The notes under the pieces: model-generated
What the model was told of the DNA's origin: nothing
Database searches by the model: none
What the model saw: the letters and a program-made list of their open reading frames with translations, nothing else
Made by a program: the position numbers and the translations under genes
Assembly (NCBI RefSeq): GCF_001640025.1
Contig: NC_031671.1
Coordinates: forward strand, 186,001 to 250,000
Direction of reading: 5' to 3'
DNA length: 64,000 bases
Source of the DNA: Sugiyamaella lignohabitans
Lineage: Eukaryota > Ascomycota > Dipodascomycetes > Dipodascales > Trichomonascaceae
In this document: positions 22,223 through 32,926 of the stretch, one piece after another
Position numbering within the stretch: the first letter of the stretch is position 1
Layout of the letters: each line of letters starts with the position of its first letter

Positions 22223-22360
22223 TGCCTCCGGCGGCTGGGGCTCCGCCACAGACCCTGGTTGCTCCTGCTTCGCAGGAGTTGGAGGGGACCGTGAAGCACG
22301 ACTCGAGCGCAGCGAGAGGAGCAACCAGGGTCTGGGGCGGAGCCCCAGCCGCCGGAGGCA
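22223..22360. repeat. GC-rich hairpin element, inverted pair, 55 bp after the cyclin stop
   Basis: Forward arm with CTCCTGCTTCGCAGGAG (stem change GCCACAG in the first hairpin), then a reverse arm with CTCGAGCGCAGCGAGAG. The outer flank continues as GACCCCGG. Confidence 0.93.
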
Positions 22361-23265
22361 GACCCCGGACATGAAGGAGCTCCGCTCGTGTGTCTCAGAG
22401 GATGCAGGAAATGTCTTACAGAAGCGGGTGCTCATCGCAGGCGATTGCTGTGCCGAGTTCGAGTGGGTCTTGGCAGGAAAAGGAATTTGGAGGAAGGGTG
22501 GGCTTTGATAGCTGAAACAGGGCGTTGGCTGTGGATCAGGCCACAGGGGCCCGTGGGGGTAGCAAGTTTGCCTTTCGGATTACTCGGATTGCTCGAGTTT
22601 TGGCAGTTTTCAGGGGGATTAGTCAGTATTGGAGAATGGGACACACGTGGGATGGTGGCGGGATCATAGGGTGAGAAATTTTCAATTCTGTGTTTAGTAG
22701 ATATGGGAAATAATATCAGACAAAAATAAATTATAATAAAATAAAAAAAACTCGGAATTCGGGCACATGAACATGCCGATGAAAATAATTAATGATCAGC
22801 GATGAATACTTCCTGATACGGTAGGTGCTGATTTTTTCAGGGGTAATGTATGTCCGTAAAGTTCCATGCATATACTTCTTTCGACGAGCAATAGTTCTCC
22901 GACAAGATGGTTTTCAACTGCTGGGAATGCTTTGAAAATCGTTTATCAGACTTGCCTCTGCACAGCCATTCGGATTCCAGATTCCGTTTCATGACTGTTG
23001 GAGTTGCCTGAGTGGTATTCATTTCGGAGAGAGTTTTCTCTGAGATCACTGGATTTACGGGAAATGCTCTTCAGAGGGGTTGGTGAAAGAGCTGTTGGTT
23101 TTCGATGGACTAAATTTCGGGAGGGTGAATTTTGGAGTTTGGATTATAATTAGCGAGAGGATTTGGTAAAGTGTGGTTAGCGTGGTTGGCGTGGTTGGTT
23201 AGTAAAATTGGGTTGTTTCTTCGTACAAACCCCACCCCGTGAAGGTACGTGACCGCCCGACGCTT

Positions 23266-23326
23266 CGACTCGAGCGTAGCGAGAGGAGCCGCGGGGTTTG
23301 GGGCGGAGCCCCAACCGCCGGAGGCA
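23266..23326 (-). repeat. GC-rich hairpin element, single reverse arm
   Basis: CGACTCGAGCGTAGCGAGAG to AACCGCCGGAGGCA, with GTTTGGGGCGG for the usual GTCTGGGGCGG. It lies 387 bp upstream of ECT1. Confidence 0.9.
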
Positions 23327-23712
23327 GCAAGGGACTCCTACAGAGAGCCCAGTTTCCAAGAGAGCCCTGCTGCTGCTCAGGGGTACAATGATGCGGCTGT
23401 CGTGGACATGCAAGAGATCTGTTCACATGCGCGAGATCAGGGATATGAGACCCTGTTCATTTTACAGAGAGCTGGCCGTGTTTGAGTGGTGAGCGATAGA
23501 CTGGAGTGCTAGTGTTTAGAGGAGCGACTGTTTTGAGACTTTAGCGGATAGGAGCTGTTTTGTGATAGAAAAAGGTAGATTTTCGCGGGTATAGATTGGG
23601 ATTGATTACCTCGGTAATTGTAATTTTGATTTTTAATTGGGTTTGATTAGGCAATAGTGAGTAATTGACTGGACTGCTAGACTGGACTGGATGCGACTGT
23701 TGATAGTAAAAA

Positions 23713-24915
23713 ATGACACATTCCGAGATTAATTCTACAGAGACGACGTCGACTCCTCTGCGGGAAGACAGATACTGGGTGGATGGGTGTTTTGATTTCA
23801 CGCATCACGGACACGCGGGTGCGATCCGGCAGGCTCGTAAGCTGGCCAACGAGCTGTATGTCGGTATCCACACTGATGAGGAGATTTATGTGAATAAAGG
23901 ACCCGTGGTTATGAAACTTGAGGAACGGGTTACAGCCGTTGAGGCTTGTAAATGGTGCACTAAGTCAGTTCCTGGAGCTCCCTACGTGACAGATCCTGAA
24001 GTGCTCGACTCCTACGGATGTAAATATGTGGTTCACGGTGATGATATTACTACTGACGCTGATGGTAACGACTGTTATCAGGTGGTTAAAGATATGGGCC
24101 GGTTTGTTGTTGTGAAACGTACACCCAATATTTCTACTACTGATTTAGTCGACCGAATGCTTAGTTCGCGCACTACTCACCATATCGAGAGTATCACTCC
24201 TAGCAACTATTCAAGTCATGTGCTGATTAATGACGAGGATTCGTTAACCCGGTTTAAAGACTATGCTACTGCTGTCGACGCCAAAGCTCCTTGGAGCGGT
24301 GTTTATGTGTCAGTGGACGATAAGACTTCGGTCCTTGTAGAACCAGCTGCTGGTGTGGCCGATAAGCTAAAGAAAAATGCGTTTTATGTTGATGGAGGAT
24401 TTGATCTTTTTTTTATGGGTCATATTGAATTTCTGCGACTTGTTCATGAAGAAGCCCAGAGATCGAATGCTGTGGTTGTCGTTGGTCTTCACGACGACGC
24501 GACCGTTAACAGCGTCAAGGGCGAAAACTACCCTATCATGAACCAGTTCGAGCGGGCTCTCTGTGTTTTACAATGTAAATATGTCGATTCCGTGGTCATT
24601 GGTGCCCCTTTTACCCCGGATGAGCCGTTTATCAACTCTCTGTCTCCACATATGACCATCAAACAAGTTCTACACGGACCCACACCTATTGTCGGTGAAA
24701 AGGGCACTAAAACCGTTGACCCTTATGTCTACGTCAAAGAGCAAGGAATCTACAAGCAGATCGGTCCTCACAAATACGACGACGTCTCATCCAACAAGAT
24801 TGTCGACCGTGTCCTCGAGTACCGCGAGCAGTACGAAGAACGCCAGCGCAAAAAGGGCGTCAAAGCCGTCAACGAACGCGATCTCGAAGCTATAGAAAAG
24901 GCGACTGCTAAATAG
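23713..24915 (+). CDS. ECT1: CTP:phosphoethanolamine cytidylyltransferase
   Basis: 400 residues with the two tandem cytidylyltransferase domains typical of Ect1/PCYT2. The first (about 20-150) has VDGCFDFTHHGH with HxGH at 31-34 and the RTPNISTTDLV signature near 138. The second (about 225-385) has VDGGFDLFFMGH, where the first His of HxGH is replaced by Phe, and ends with the family-typical SSNKIVDRVLEYREQYEER block. The enzyme makes CDP-ethanolamine from CTP and phosphoethanolamine in the Kennedy pathway to phosphatidylethanolamine. The start ATG follows an A-rich leader (TAAAAAATG) and gives the normal family length. Loss of the second HxGH His would leave the first domain as the active one, which is inference. 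Confidence 0.95.
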   Translation: MTHSEINSTETTSTPLREDRYWVDGCFDFTHHGHAGAIRQARKLANELYVGIHTDEEIYVNKGPVVMKLEERVTAVEACKWCTKSVPGAPYVTDPEVLDSYGCKYVVHGDDITTDADGNDCYQVVKDMGRFVVVKRTPNISTTDLVDRMLSSRTTHHIESITPSNYSSHVLINDEDSLTRFKDYATAVDAKAPWSGVYVSVDDKTSVLVEPAAGVADKLKKNAFYVDGGFDLFFMGHIEFLRLVHEEAQRSNAVVVVGLHDDATVNSVKGENYPIMNQFERALCVLQCKYVDSVVIGAPFTPDEPFINSLSPHMTIKQVLHGPTPIVGEKGTKTVDPYVYVKEQGIYKQIGPHKYDDVSSNKIVDRVLEYREQYEERQRKKGVKAVNERDLEAIEKATAK

Positions 24916-24964
24916 AGCATCTTGTGTATTGATATTTACCTCTAGAAACTTCTTGGGGCCGGCA

Positions 24965-25016
24965 TGCCTCCGGCGGCTGGGCTCCGCCCAGACCGGGTTG
25001 TGCTCGCTTCGCGAGC
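24965..25016 (+). repeat. GC-rich hairpin element, single forward arm, 49 bp after the ECT1 stop
   Basis: TGCCTCCGGCGG then a first hairpin shortened by one pair (CTGGGCTCCGCCCAG at 24977-24991), then GCTCGCTTCGCGAGC. One G has gone from the left stem and one C from the right, so the stem stays paired. Confidence 0.9.
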
Positions 25017-25252
25017 TGAGGGGGGGGGTGGTCATGATTTCCAGCAACGCTAGTTAAATGCATGTTCTGAGGTTCAGGAAGACTGCGGGGCCACGTGATG
25101 ATATTCTAGGTGGTCCTCGCTTTATTACAGACCTTGTGAAAGCTAAAGGGGACAAGTAAAAACTCGTCAGTATAAAATTGTCTCGATCTGTTATTCTACA
25201 TTAAGCCGAGGCGAAATTTATATGTGACTAAGACGCAGGCGAGTCTCACCTA

Positions 25253-25333
25253 ATGTGGAGGAACATCAAGCTGAATCTCTCAATTCGAATCTTCATTCTG
25301 CTTCTTGTCTGGTCCAATTCTTATCCCCCTCAG
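25253..25333 (+). other. Possible first exon with a signal peptide
   Basis: An ATG opens 27 codons (MWRNIKLNLS..., hydrophobic core IFILLLVW, then SNSYPPQ) directly followed by GTAAGT, the 5' splice sequence of all other introns in this window. Downstream AGs give only short frames: the one with a branch-like ACTAAT before CTCTAG at 25514 adds five codons before TAG. It may be a gene relic, a gene with an exon I cannot see, or chance. Confidence 0.25.
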
Positions 25334-25377
25334 GTAAGTCTTGAAACGTGTAGGCTTGCAATACAAGGTGCTTAAAT

Positions 25378-26335
25378 CCGGGTAAATTTTACTGCTGGCA
25401 GTAAATGAACTGTTAAAAAAGAAGTCAACTCCAATATCGTTGGCAATACCCTGTCAATGGTTGGCTCGTGTAATACGCTATTCAGGAAAAATAGCCAAAC
25501 TAATTTCTCTAGGTAATTGTGGCTAAGTAGAATATCAGTTGGTTCAATGAGTTTGGCTCACGTACATGTAGCAAGTGGACAGAATTGTTTACGCCTAGCT
25601 AAGATATCGAGACAATTGAATTGAACTGGAATTTCCAGGCTCAGCTCATGAAATGAACGATTTAAAATGGGATTATCCAGCTCAGGTCTCCAGCTGATTG
25701 TTGTCAACTAGTATTTTCGACCGGTCTCTTGCTCTCTGACTCTTGGCTGAAAGTTAGCAGTTTGAGTTCTTGTCTGGATTCATGAAAAAAGAGTGCAGAT
25801 GAGATTATATCCCGTTCATGGAATTCCAACGGTGAGTAAATTCAGATAGAAATAAGTTACGTCAATCATGTTCGATTCATATGGTAACAGACTCAATTAG
25901 TTGGTATTGACACCAGCCTCAATCTGCCGGGTAATCTCTTTATCAGCACTATATATATTTCTTGTTCCTTCCTAGTTTTTCTAAGTTTCCATCTGGTCAT
26001 TGGTATCAGATTCTCAATAGTTCTCAATGAATTGCTAATTCTTTCGATAAAAAATATAAATAAAGATTTGAGAAAAAAATCCCCTATTGCAAATTAGCGG
26101 TTACCCGGAATATAGCGATCTAATCTTAATTTGAATAAAAAAGCTGCACTGAATCAAAAGGCTTCATTATTTATTGAGCCAATACTTATGAGAATACGGA
26201 GCTTTTTTAATCTCATCGATGGTTGCTTTATATTCCTGGCCCACCACACCAATGCCATTGTTCAAGAAGTAAAATGTCCACTCCATCTAAAGACTATATT
26301 TTTCAAATGCTGTAAGAAATGCGAGGCCGGGTAAC
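25378..26335. promoter_or_regulatory. Second cluster of four Reb1-like sites
   Basis: CCGGGTAA at 25378-25385, 25927-25934 and 26327-26334 (plus) and TTACCCGG at 26101-26108 (minus). As in the 2.2-3.6 kb cluster, no gene start is near. Assignment rests on the Reb1 core TTACCCG only. Confidence 0.45.
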
Positions 26336-27416
26336 TAGAACTAAGGTTAGAGTGAAGAGATAAAATTGAATTCTTCTCACAAATCGGCCAGTTCTGGGAG
26401 TCTCAACACGACAGCAGTAAACAAATCTGAGTCAGATGCTCAATCCCAACTCAAGGATGGATAGACCAGAGTATAGGGAATTTAGTCTGAAAGTCATATT
26501 CCAAATCTTGTAAACCGTAACTAAAAACAAATTTAAAAGGAAGTCTATGAGTGATGTAAAATGAGGAGTAATTGTGTCAGATCGTAGATAACTGGTGTAT
26601 TGGTCTTCTTAGTGATAAGTTAAAGATAATAAACATGTACCTAGAGAGCTAATAACGGCTCCAGCTTGAGGTGAGGAGTTCAGATAATATATATAGACTA
26701 CTACGAGTCAGAGATCCAGGAACTTTTTAGTACTGCTGGATTTTTTTATTAGAGTTTGAGAATGTAACTATGGAAGCGATTTGAGAGCCAGTCAAATGGA
26801 ATTTACTGGAGTATGGTGGTGAGATCTTGTTCGTTGCCTTCACATCCATAGACTATTTAGAGCGTTCGGAGAGCGGTATGTACATCCAAGCCCCTTACAA
26901 CAACCACTGAAACTTATTTGGAAGGACGAGGATAGAAATAATAGGTGTCAAGCATGTACAGATGGTCAACTATGGAAATGGCTGATTCTGATAAGCATTG
27001 CCTTTACTACTACAAAACAATTGTGAATACCAACATGACACCATCCTAACTAATCCTACCTCGTTACCGCCTCTCGGTCAACTCATCTACCCTAGACAGT
27101 CCTAAGTTGTTGAGTATCACAGACACAGACCTACCGAGAACAACTACAGGGCCCAAGTAAAAGTGTAATGGAACTTTCGTTCATATCAGGTTCATACTTA
27201 TTCGATTTGTAACCAAATCATTATATAATACTATTCCCACTCTCTTTGCCAGCCGGGACCACATAACGCAAAACCGACTCTGGTGACCGCAATACACAAT
27301 ACAAGCCTAGCAATACAATAAAAGAGACAATAACAGCTCAATAACCGTCCAACACCTCTTACTTCGTTCGGTCTCCGGTCACGAACTAATTAGAAACAGC
27401 CAAGAGCCCCAATAAT

Positions 27417-27471
27417 CTCCTGCGAAGCAGGAGCCACGGGGTCTGGGGCGAAGCCCCAGCCGCCGGAGGCA
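27417..27471 (-). repeat. GC-rich hairpin element, single reverse arm
   Basis: CTCCTGCGAAGCAGGAG then CTGGGGCGAAGCCCCAG and GCCGCCGGAGGCA. The first-hairpin loop reads GAA instead of GGA. It is the last copy before a 10-kb stretch without any. Confidence 0.92.
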
Positions 27472-28193
27472 TATCCCACAGGATCTAAATTTAGGCCGTA
27501 GCTAAGATTCAGTATCCGCCCAAAAAAAGAGGCAGTGCTGAAAACGACATAGCCATTTGGCAGGTGATCCAGAGAAAGTTGACCCTAACCAGGTCCAGCG
27601 AAGTGAGTCCGAGCGTCTGTTTCATGAAAGTCCGATATCTTACTAAAATTAGCTGCAGTTGGGAGTTTGGGCCAACGGCTGAGATGCACCAAATGCTTCA
27701 TAGTCTCATAAGTAAATCAAACTCTGTAGGCAGTCAGAGTCAGTCAGCCCCTTACCTGTCTGTATAGCGAGAAAAGCGTCAACACGTTTTAGGAAAGAGG
27801 GTGGAGTGAGAAGTAAACACTGCCAGGTACCAAATAAATATACATACGAGAAGATCGGGATAGAGTTGATTTGGTTAGGCAGTTTGACCCAGTTAGCTTA
27901 TATCCGAACAACGGTAATTGAAATACTAAGAAAGTTGATTTAGAGACCACCCATAAAAAGTACAGGGGGTTGAATTTTCGTTTTGTATTGAAATAGCCAG
28001 AACCAGGATTTTTTTGTTTATTTTGATTTTCCATAAGGCATAGTGAATTGATATTGGTACGGAAATTCTAGCAGTCGATTAAGATCCAACTTAAATAAAA
28101 CGCAATTAGATTGTTCACTGGAATTGACCTATATCGATAATTATAGAGACAGTAGTAGGATTACTGCGATTATAGAGTCAATTTTTCAGTAGC

Positions 28194-31100
28194 ATGAGTG
28201 GGAATGGTAGAGTGCCACCAAGTAAGTTGTTTCGTGATATCTAATCTTTGGCAGAAGATGTTCGTGAATATTTTGTGGAAAGTGATGGGGGTTTGGTCAA
28301 GAATGTATCTGTATTGTGCTTGGAAAGCATCTGGACAGCAGTGTCTGGACAGTGTTTGAATATCCCTAATGGTGTATTCAGTAGATGCGAAACTGTCTAC
28401 ACAGTTGATGCTTACGGGTAATACTAACTGAAGCAGATGGCACTCCGTATCAACAACATCATCAACCATATCCAGTGAGCTCAGAATCAGATGAACAGCC
28501 ATTTATGACGCCGAATACCGGCCCTGAGTCTAGTGGTGGTCATGCTCATAACCAGTATTACAGCTATGATGATAATCCCGATCCCTATGGTCACCAGGAT
28601 CAGGAAGAGGGTGACAGGGTACCACTAAACCCTAGTGGTGGACCTGATGGTCTCGGTCATATGCCTTCACCAAATCCATACCAAGGTGGCATGGACCAGT
28701 CAGGCATGGGTTTTGGGAACCATGATGTCCATGGTGGACCACCTGGAGGACCCCAGGGATATGCTGAGGATGACCAGTACTATGAGTATCCTATTGGTCA
28801 ACAACATCATGAGCCTGTCGATAATCAGTACTATGATCCATATGCACATACAGCCGCCACGCCAGGAGTTGGAGTTGGTCCTATTCCTGGCATGAATCCT
28901 ATGAATCATGTACCACCGCCAATGCCCGGTCCACCACCTGCACCGATTCCACCTCCTCAACCGGCTATGCCTTATGATACACATCCAATAAATCCATATT
29001 CCAATCCCCCGACCAATCCATATGGAAACCCATTTGAAAACGAACCGGCTTTTGAGTCACAATACAACTTACCTCAAGAACCAGAGTCATACCTGTTAAA
29101 ACCTGTATATCCACCACCACAGCCGTTACATCATGCAATGGATACAAATCACTCACCATTTTCTTCGTACTTCGGAAGCACAAACGACGATGTTGACGAT
29201 TTCCATCCCTTCCCGGTGCAAGGAGACCAGTATGCTCTGAATACTTATGAAGATGATGACGATACTGAAGATAGTGACAGCTCGGATGGCCGTGATGACA
29301 GCTTTGCATACCAACCGCCAGTAGCACCACAACCAATTCCTGCCGGTGCTGCTGTAAGTGGTATGCCATTGCCTTCAGGACCCACCCCACCTCCAATCAT
29401 GGGAGCACCTCTGCCGGTAGCTCCACCTCCTAATATGCAACCACGACGAGCCAAGACAATGAAAAGAGTGCGTCTTTTCAAGGGTAACCTTGTTCTCGAC
29501 TGTCCTGTATCAGGAACCCTATTGTCACAGTTCCCTGATGATTTGGAGGGTCAACGTGAGTTTACCCATATGAGATACTCGGCTGCCACATGTGACCCAA
29601 AGGATTTCAAGCTGAACGGATTCACAATGCGACAAAATTGTTACACACATCCACGAGCGACTGAACTATTTATTGTTATTACTATTTACAATGAGAGTGA
29701 TATTTTACTGGGCAAGACGCTACAAGGTGTATTTAGAAATATTAAACATTTGTCGAGTCGAACAAGATCCAAGACTTGGGGAAAGGATGCTTGGAAAAAA
29801 GTGGTTGTGTGCGTCGTTGCAGATGGTCGTGAAAAGCTCAACCCGAGAGCCAGAGCTTTGATGGCTGCCTTGGGTGTTTATCAGGATGGTCTAGCTAAAA
29901 ATATGGTTAATGACCGTCCTGTAGATGCGCACATTTACGAATATACCACTCGAGTGGGTATTAGCCATGTCGACACCACAGTTAAGCTCGTTACTGAAAA
30001 GACCGTTCCAGTGCAGATGATTTTCTGTTTAAAAGAACACAACAAGAAGAAGATTAATTCTCATCGATGGTTTTTCCAAGCATTTGGTCCTATTTTGAAT
30101 CCTAATATTTGTGTTCTACTTGATGCTGGTACTCAACCCGGTCATGACTCGATTTATCATTTGTGGAAAGCCTTTGATGTGAATCCTCATGTTGGTGGTG
30201 CTTGTGGTGAGATCACTGCTGGTCTCGGAACTGGTTTTAGAAAGCTTTTAAACCCTCTAGTAGCAGCACAGAACTTTGAGTACAAAATGTCCAATATTCT
30301 CGACAAACCTCTAGAGAGTGTATTTGGTTTTATTAGTGTGTTGCCAGGTGCATTTTCAGCATACCGGTATGTTGCTTTACAGAATGAGCCTCTAGAGAAG
30401 TATTTTAAGGGTGAGACTTTACACGACTCTGGTGCAGGTATTTTTACAGCCAACATGTATCTTGCCGAGGATCGTATTTTATGTTATGAGCTGGTTGCCA
30501 AGCGAGGTGACCGTTGGCTACTCAAATATGTGAAATCAGCGCATGCCGAGACAGATGTACCAGATAAACTGGATGAGTTGGTGCTACAACGTAGAAGATG
30601 GTTGAATGGTTCGTTTTTTGCCGCTGTCTATGCACAAGTACACATGTTTGCCATTTGGCGGTCGAGTCATAGCATTTTGAGAAAATTATCACTTCATCTG
30701 GAATTCCTTTATCAAATGGTATCTATGCTCTTTTCATGGTTTTCAATTGGTAACTATTTTCTTGTATTCCGTATTTTGACCAGTTCGCTCAGTGACTCGA
30801 GTCTTGGATTTGCTCCGGGAAAGATTTTGTCTGTTTTGTTCTTATGGATCTATGCTGGCTGTTTGGTGACGATTTTCGTGCTCTCATTCGGAAACCGACC
30901 AAGCGGTACTGCTCATTTCTATTATGCCATTGTGGCATTTTTTGCATTTTTAATGGCTTATCTAATGTTTGCAGCCATTTATATTTCGGTTAAGTCAGTT
31001 GAGTATGCAATTTGTGCAAATGGAGGCTTCTCGCCAGCTCTGGTCGTCAAGAATCAGACTTTCCGCGATCTTGTCATCTCTATCCTTTCGACGTATGCGC

Positions 31101-31816
31101 TGTACTTTATCTCGTCGTTCCTGTTTTTCGAACCATGGCATATGTTTACAAGTTTTTTGCAGTATCTCTTGATTAGTCCTTCTTACATCAATGTCTTGAA
31201 CGTATATGCATTTTGTAATATCCACGATATTTCATGGGGTACAAAAGGTGATACTTCACAGAAAATGGATTTGGGTGTGGCCAAATTGAAGACTACTCAG
31301 TCTAAAAAAGAGATTCTTGAAGTCGATGTTCCTACTAGTAAGGAGGAAATCAACTCTTCCTATCTCAACCAAATCAGCCTTCTCCGAGATGAAGCCAAAG
31401 AAGAGAAAAAGGTTGTCTCAAAAGAAGACAAAAATATTGATTATTATGCACAATTTCGGTCTGCTGTCGTACTTAGTTGGATCTTTACGAATGTCGCTCT
31501 TGTTGCTGTAGTTCTGAACACAGCAGGACTGAACGTTTTTAATAGTAACAGCAATTCGTCGAATCCTAACTCTGGAACGTTAAAGCGTGGATTAGACATG
31601 GGCATTGAACTTCTTAAAAGGCAAACCCCAGCGGCTCCTGCGTCTCCAGCACCAGCAGCCGGTGCTGGATCTGGATCCTGTAGTTCTATTGGCGTTGGTG
31701 AAGATGTTCAAACTCAGATTTATCTATCAGTCATCCTATGGTCAGTCGCTGCACTTGCAGCCTTCCGTTTCATCGGCTCTGTATGGTACCTTGTACTTCG
31801 TCTCATGGGTCGCTAA
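28194..31816 (+). CDS. Chitin synthase, class I/II (Chs1/Chs2 type)
   Basis: Exons 28194-28221 and 28437-31816 give 1135 residues. The long exon alone has no ATG at its start: its frame is open upstream of 28475 back to the splice site. The 28-nt first exon ([10 protein letters not shown]) joins it in frame through a perfect TACTAAC intron. A disordered Pro/Gly/Tyr-rich N-terminus of about 340 residues precedes the catalytic region ([46 protein letters not shown] near 685, QRRRWLNGS near 726), then several membrane segments and a final hydrophobic pair. This is the GT2 chitin synthase fold, which makes chitin from UDP-GlcNAc at the plasma membrane. Length matches S. cerevisiae Chs1, but septum-type Chs2 relatives cannot be excluded. 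Confidence 0.95.
28222..28436 (+). other. Chitin synthase intron near the 5' end
   Basis: 215 nt, GTAAGT start, TACTAAC branch ten bases before the 3' GCAG end, phase 1 (A|AT codon for Asn). It follows a first exon of only 28 nt. Confidence 0.9.
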
Positions 31817-31919
31817 TAATCGTATATTGGTATATATGAATGTAATTAATATTATTTGGAGTTCAGCTTCATCATCAAATCTGTGCCAGTCATAGAGTGA
31901 TCCCTGCCAGAGAACTACA

Positions 31920-31928
31920 GTTACCCGG
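31920..31928 (-). promoter_or_regulatory. Reb1-like site in a short promoter
   Basis: GTTACCCGG, about 100 bp upstream of the ATG at 32027 and 104 bp past the chitin synthase stop. This is the position expected of a Reb1 site that separates two tandem genes. Confidence 0.5.
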
Positions 31929-32026
31929 CTTTCTGTCTCAATATTACCGATAGCCATGGATCATGAAATTTCCAACTTCACTCCAAAGTTTATTGCTCGA
32001 ACATATCGACTCAAATCTAGATAGAA

Positions 32027-32737
32027 ATGCTGGTATATTCACGATTTGCTCTAAGAAGAGCATACACATCAAAATGCATACATGAGAAACTATTCCACAC
32101 CAGTCGGACATTGCTCTCAGAGGTCAATCCAGTCTATCCCGATGATTCGCATTTGACGAAAATTAAAAAACCCGGCATGCTTTTCTCAGAGCCCATAGAT
32201 CCTAACTTGAGAATGGGATATAACCCACTTTATTCGTCTCCAGTTGGTGGTCAAATTGCATTTACAAAAAGATGGTCCATTGGTCTGTCGCTGATAGGAT
32301 CATATGTCGGATACTTAGTGCATGATGTTACTGGAGCTTCGGATCTCGCTGGTATTATTGGAGCAGCTGTCTTGATCGCACCATTACCATTGGTCCAGTT
32401 CTTTGCTGGCAATTATGTCACGAATATTTACAGACTATATCGCAAAGACGAGCCTCAGACTTATGAAAACCTTACCAAGGATGAAACGATAGTTCTGGAG
32501 AGAATCGGTTTGTTTGGCCGTAAGACGTACGCCACTGCTGTCAAAGTTCAAGATCTTAGACTGGTGAACAAAAGATTCGGTTGGGTTAACTGGGAATACA
32601 AGGATCCTAAAACCAACTTCTCAACCAAGTTTTATGTTGCCGATAACATTGGAGGAATGAAAATGGACCGTATTTGGGGTATCATTGAGAAAAACAGTGG
32701 AGTGGATAATGGCCGGTCTTTCCTTAACGAACCCTAG
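32027..32737 (+). CDS. Predicted mitochondrial inner-membrane protein (TMEM70/TMEM186-like?)
   Basis: 236 residues. The N-terminus is basic and Arg/Ser-rich without acids (RFALRRAYTSKCIHEKLFHTSR), fitting a mitochondrial presequence. Two hydrophobic segments at about 85-105 and 115-135 form a probable hairpin, followed by a soluble C-terminal domain with DETIVLERIGLFGRK and W/F-rich strands. Length, the two-helix hairpin and C-terminal domain resemble the TMEM70/TMEM186/TMEM223 group, which helps assemble respiratory complexes, but I see no diagnostic motif, so the family call is tentative. It lies 210 bp after the chitin synthase and is convergent with GWT1. Confidence 0.8.
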   Translation: MLVYSRFALRRAYTSKCIHEKLFHTSRTLLSEVNPVYPDDSHLTKIKKPGMLFSEPIDPNLRMGYNPLYSSPVGGQIAFTKRWSIGLSLIGSYVGYLVHDVTGASDLAGIIGAAVLIAPLPLVQFFAGNYVTNIYRLYRKDEPQTYENLTKDETIVLERIGLFGRKTYATAVKVQDLRLVNKRFGWVNWEYKDPKTNFSTKFYVADNIGGMKMDRIWGIIEKNSGVDNGRSFLNEP

Positions 32738-32926
32738 TAAAAAAGGACATAGAGCTTGTGTATTGCTTATGTAGTCTTGTAATATAACTTAATAATGATG
32801 ATATTAATGATCTTTTTATGCCGTAATTGGTTCGACTCCAGCGTTGACCAGTCAAGCGATGGTCCCGGTCTCATAAGTCATAAAATAATTGGTACTATAT
32901 ACTAGTCTATAAATATCAACAGTTAG

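Larger units (their letters stand above)
22169..23712. other. Intergenic region between the cyclin gene and ECT1
   Basis: 1.5 kb. It holds hairpin elements at 22223-22360 and 23266-23326 and an AT-rich stretch at 22680-22860. A minus-strand frame at 22837-23022 could encode about 61 residues (starting MNTTQATP), with no recognised domain and low confidence. The last 200 bp should contain the ECT1 promoter. Confidence 0.65.
24916..28193. other. AT-rich gene-free region between ECT1 and the chitin synthase
   Basis: 3.3 kb without a recognised gene. It holds a short hairpin element at each side (24965-25016, 27417-27471), four Reb1-like sites (25378-26335), and a possible lone signal-peptide exon at 25253-25333. 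Short ORFs at 26131-26334 (plus) and 27789-28034 (minus) are unremarkable. The end should contain the chitin synthase promoter. Confidence 0.7.

Noticed and set aside
22837..23022. Small minus-strand ORF before ECT1
   Set aside because: It has protein-like composition but is only about 61 codons with no family match; kept as a remark, not called as a gene.
32820..32890. tRNA-like B box GGTTCGACTCC followed by a GTCTCATAA anticodon-like word
   Set aside because: The T stem is only partly paired, no acceptor or D arm fits upstream, and the anticodon-like word lies on the wrong side. A permuted tRNA would need stems that are not there.
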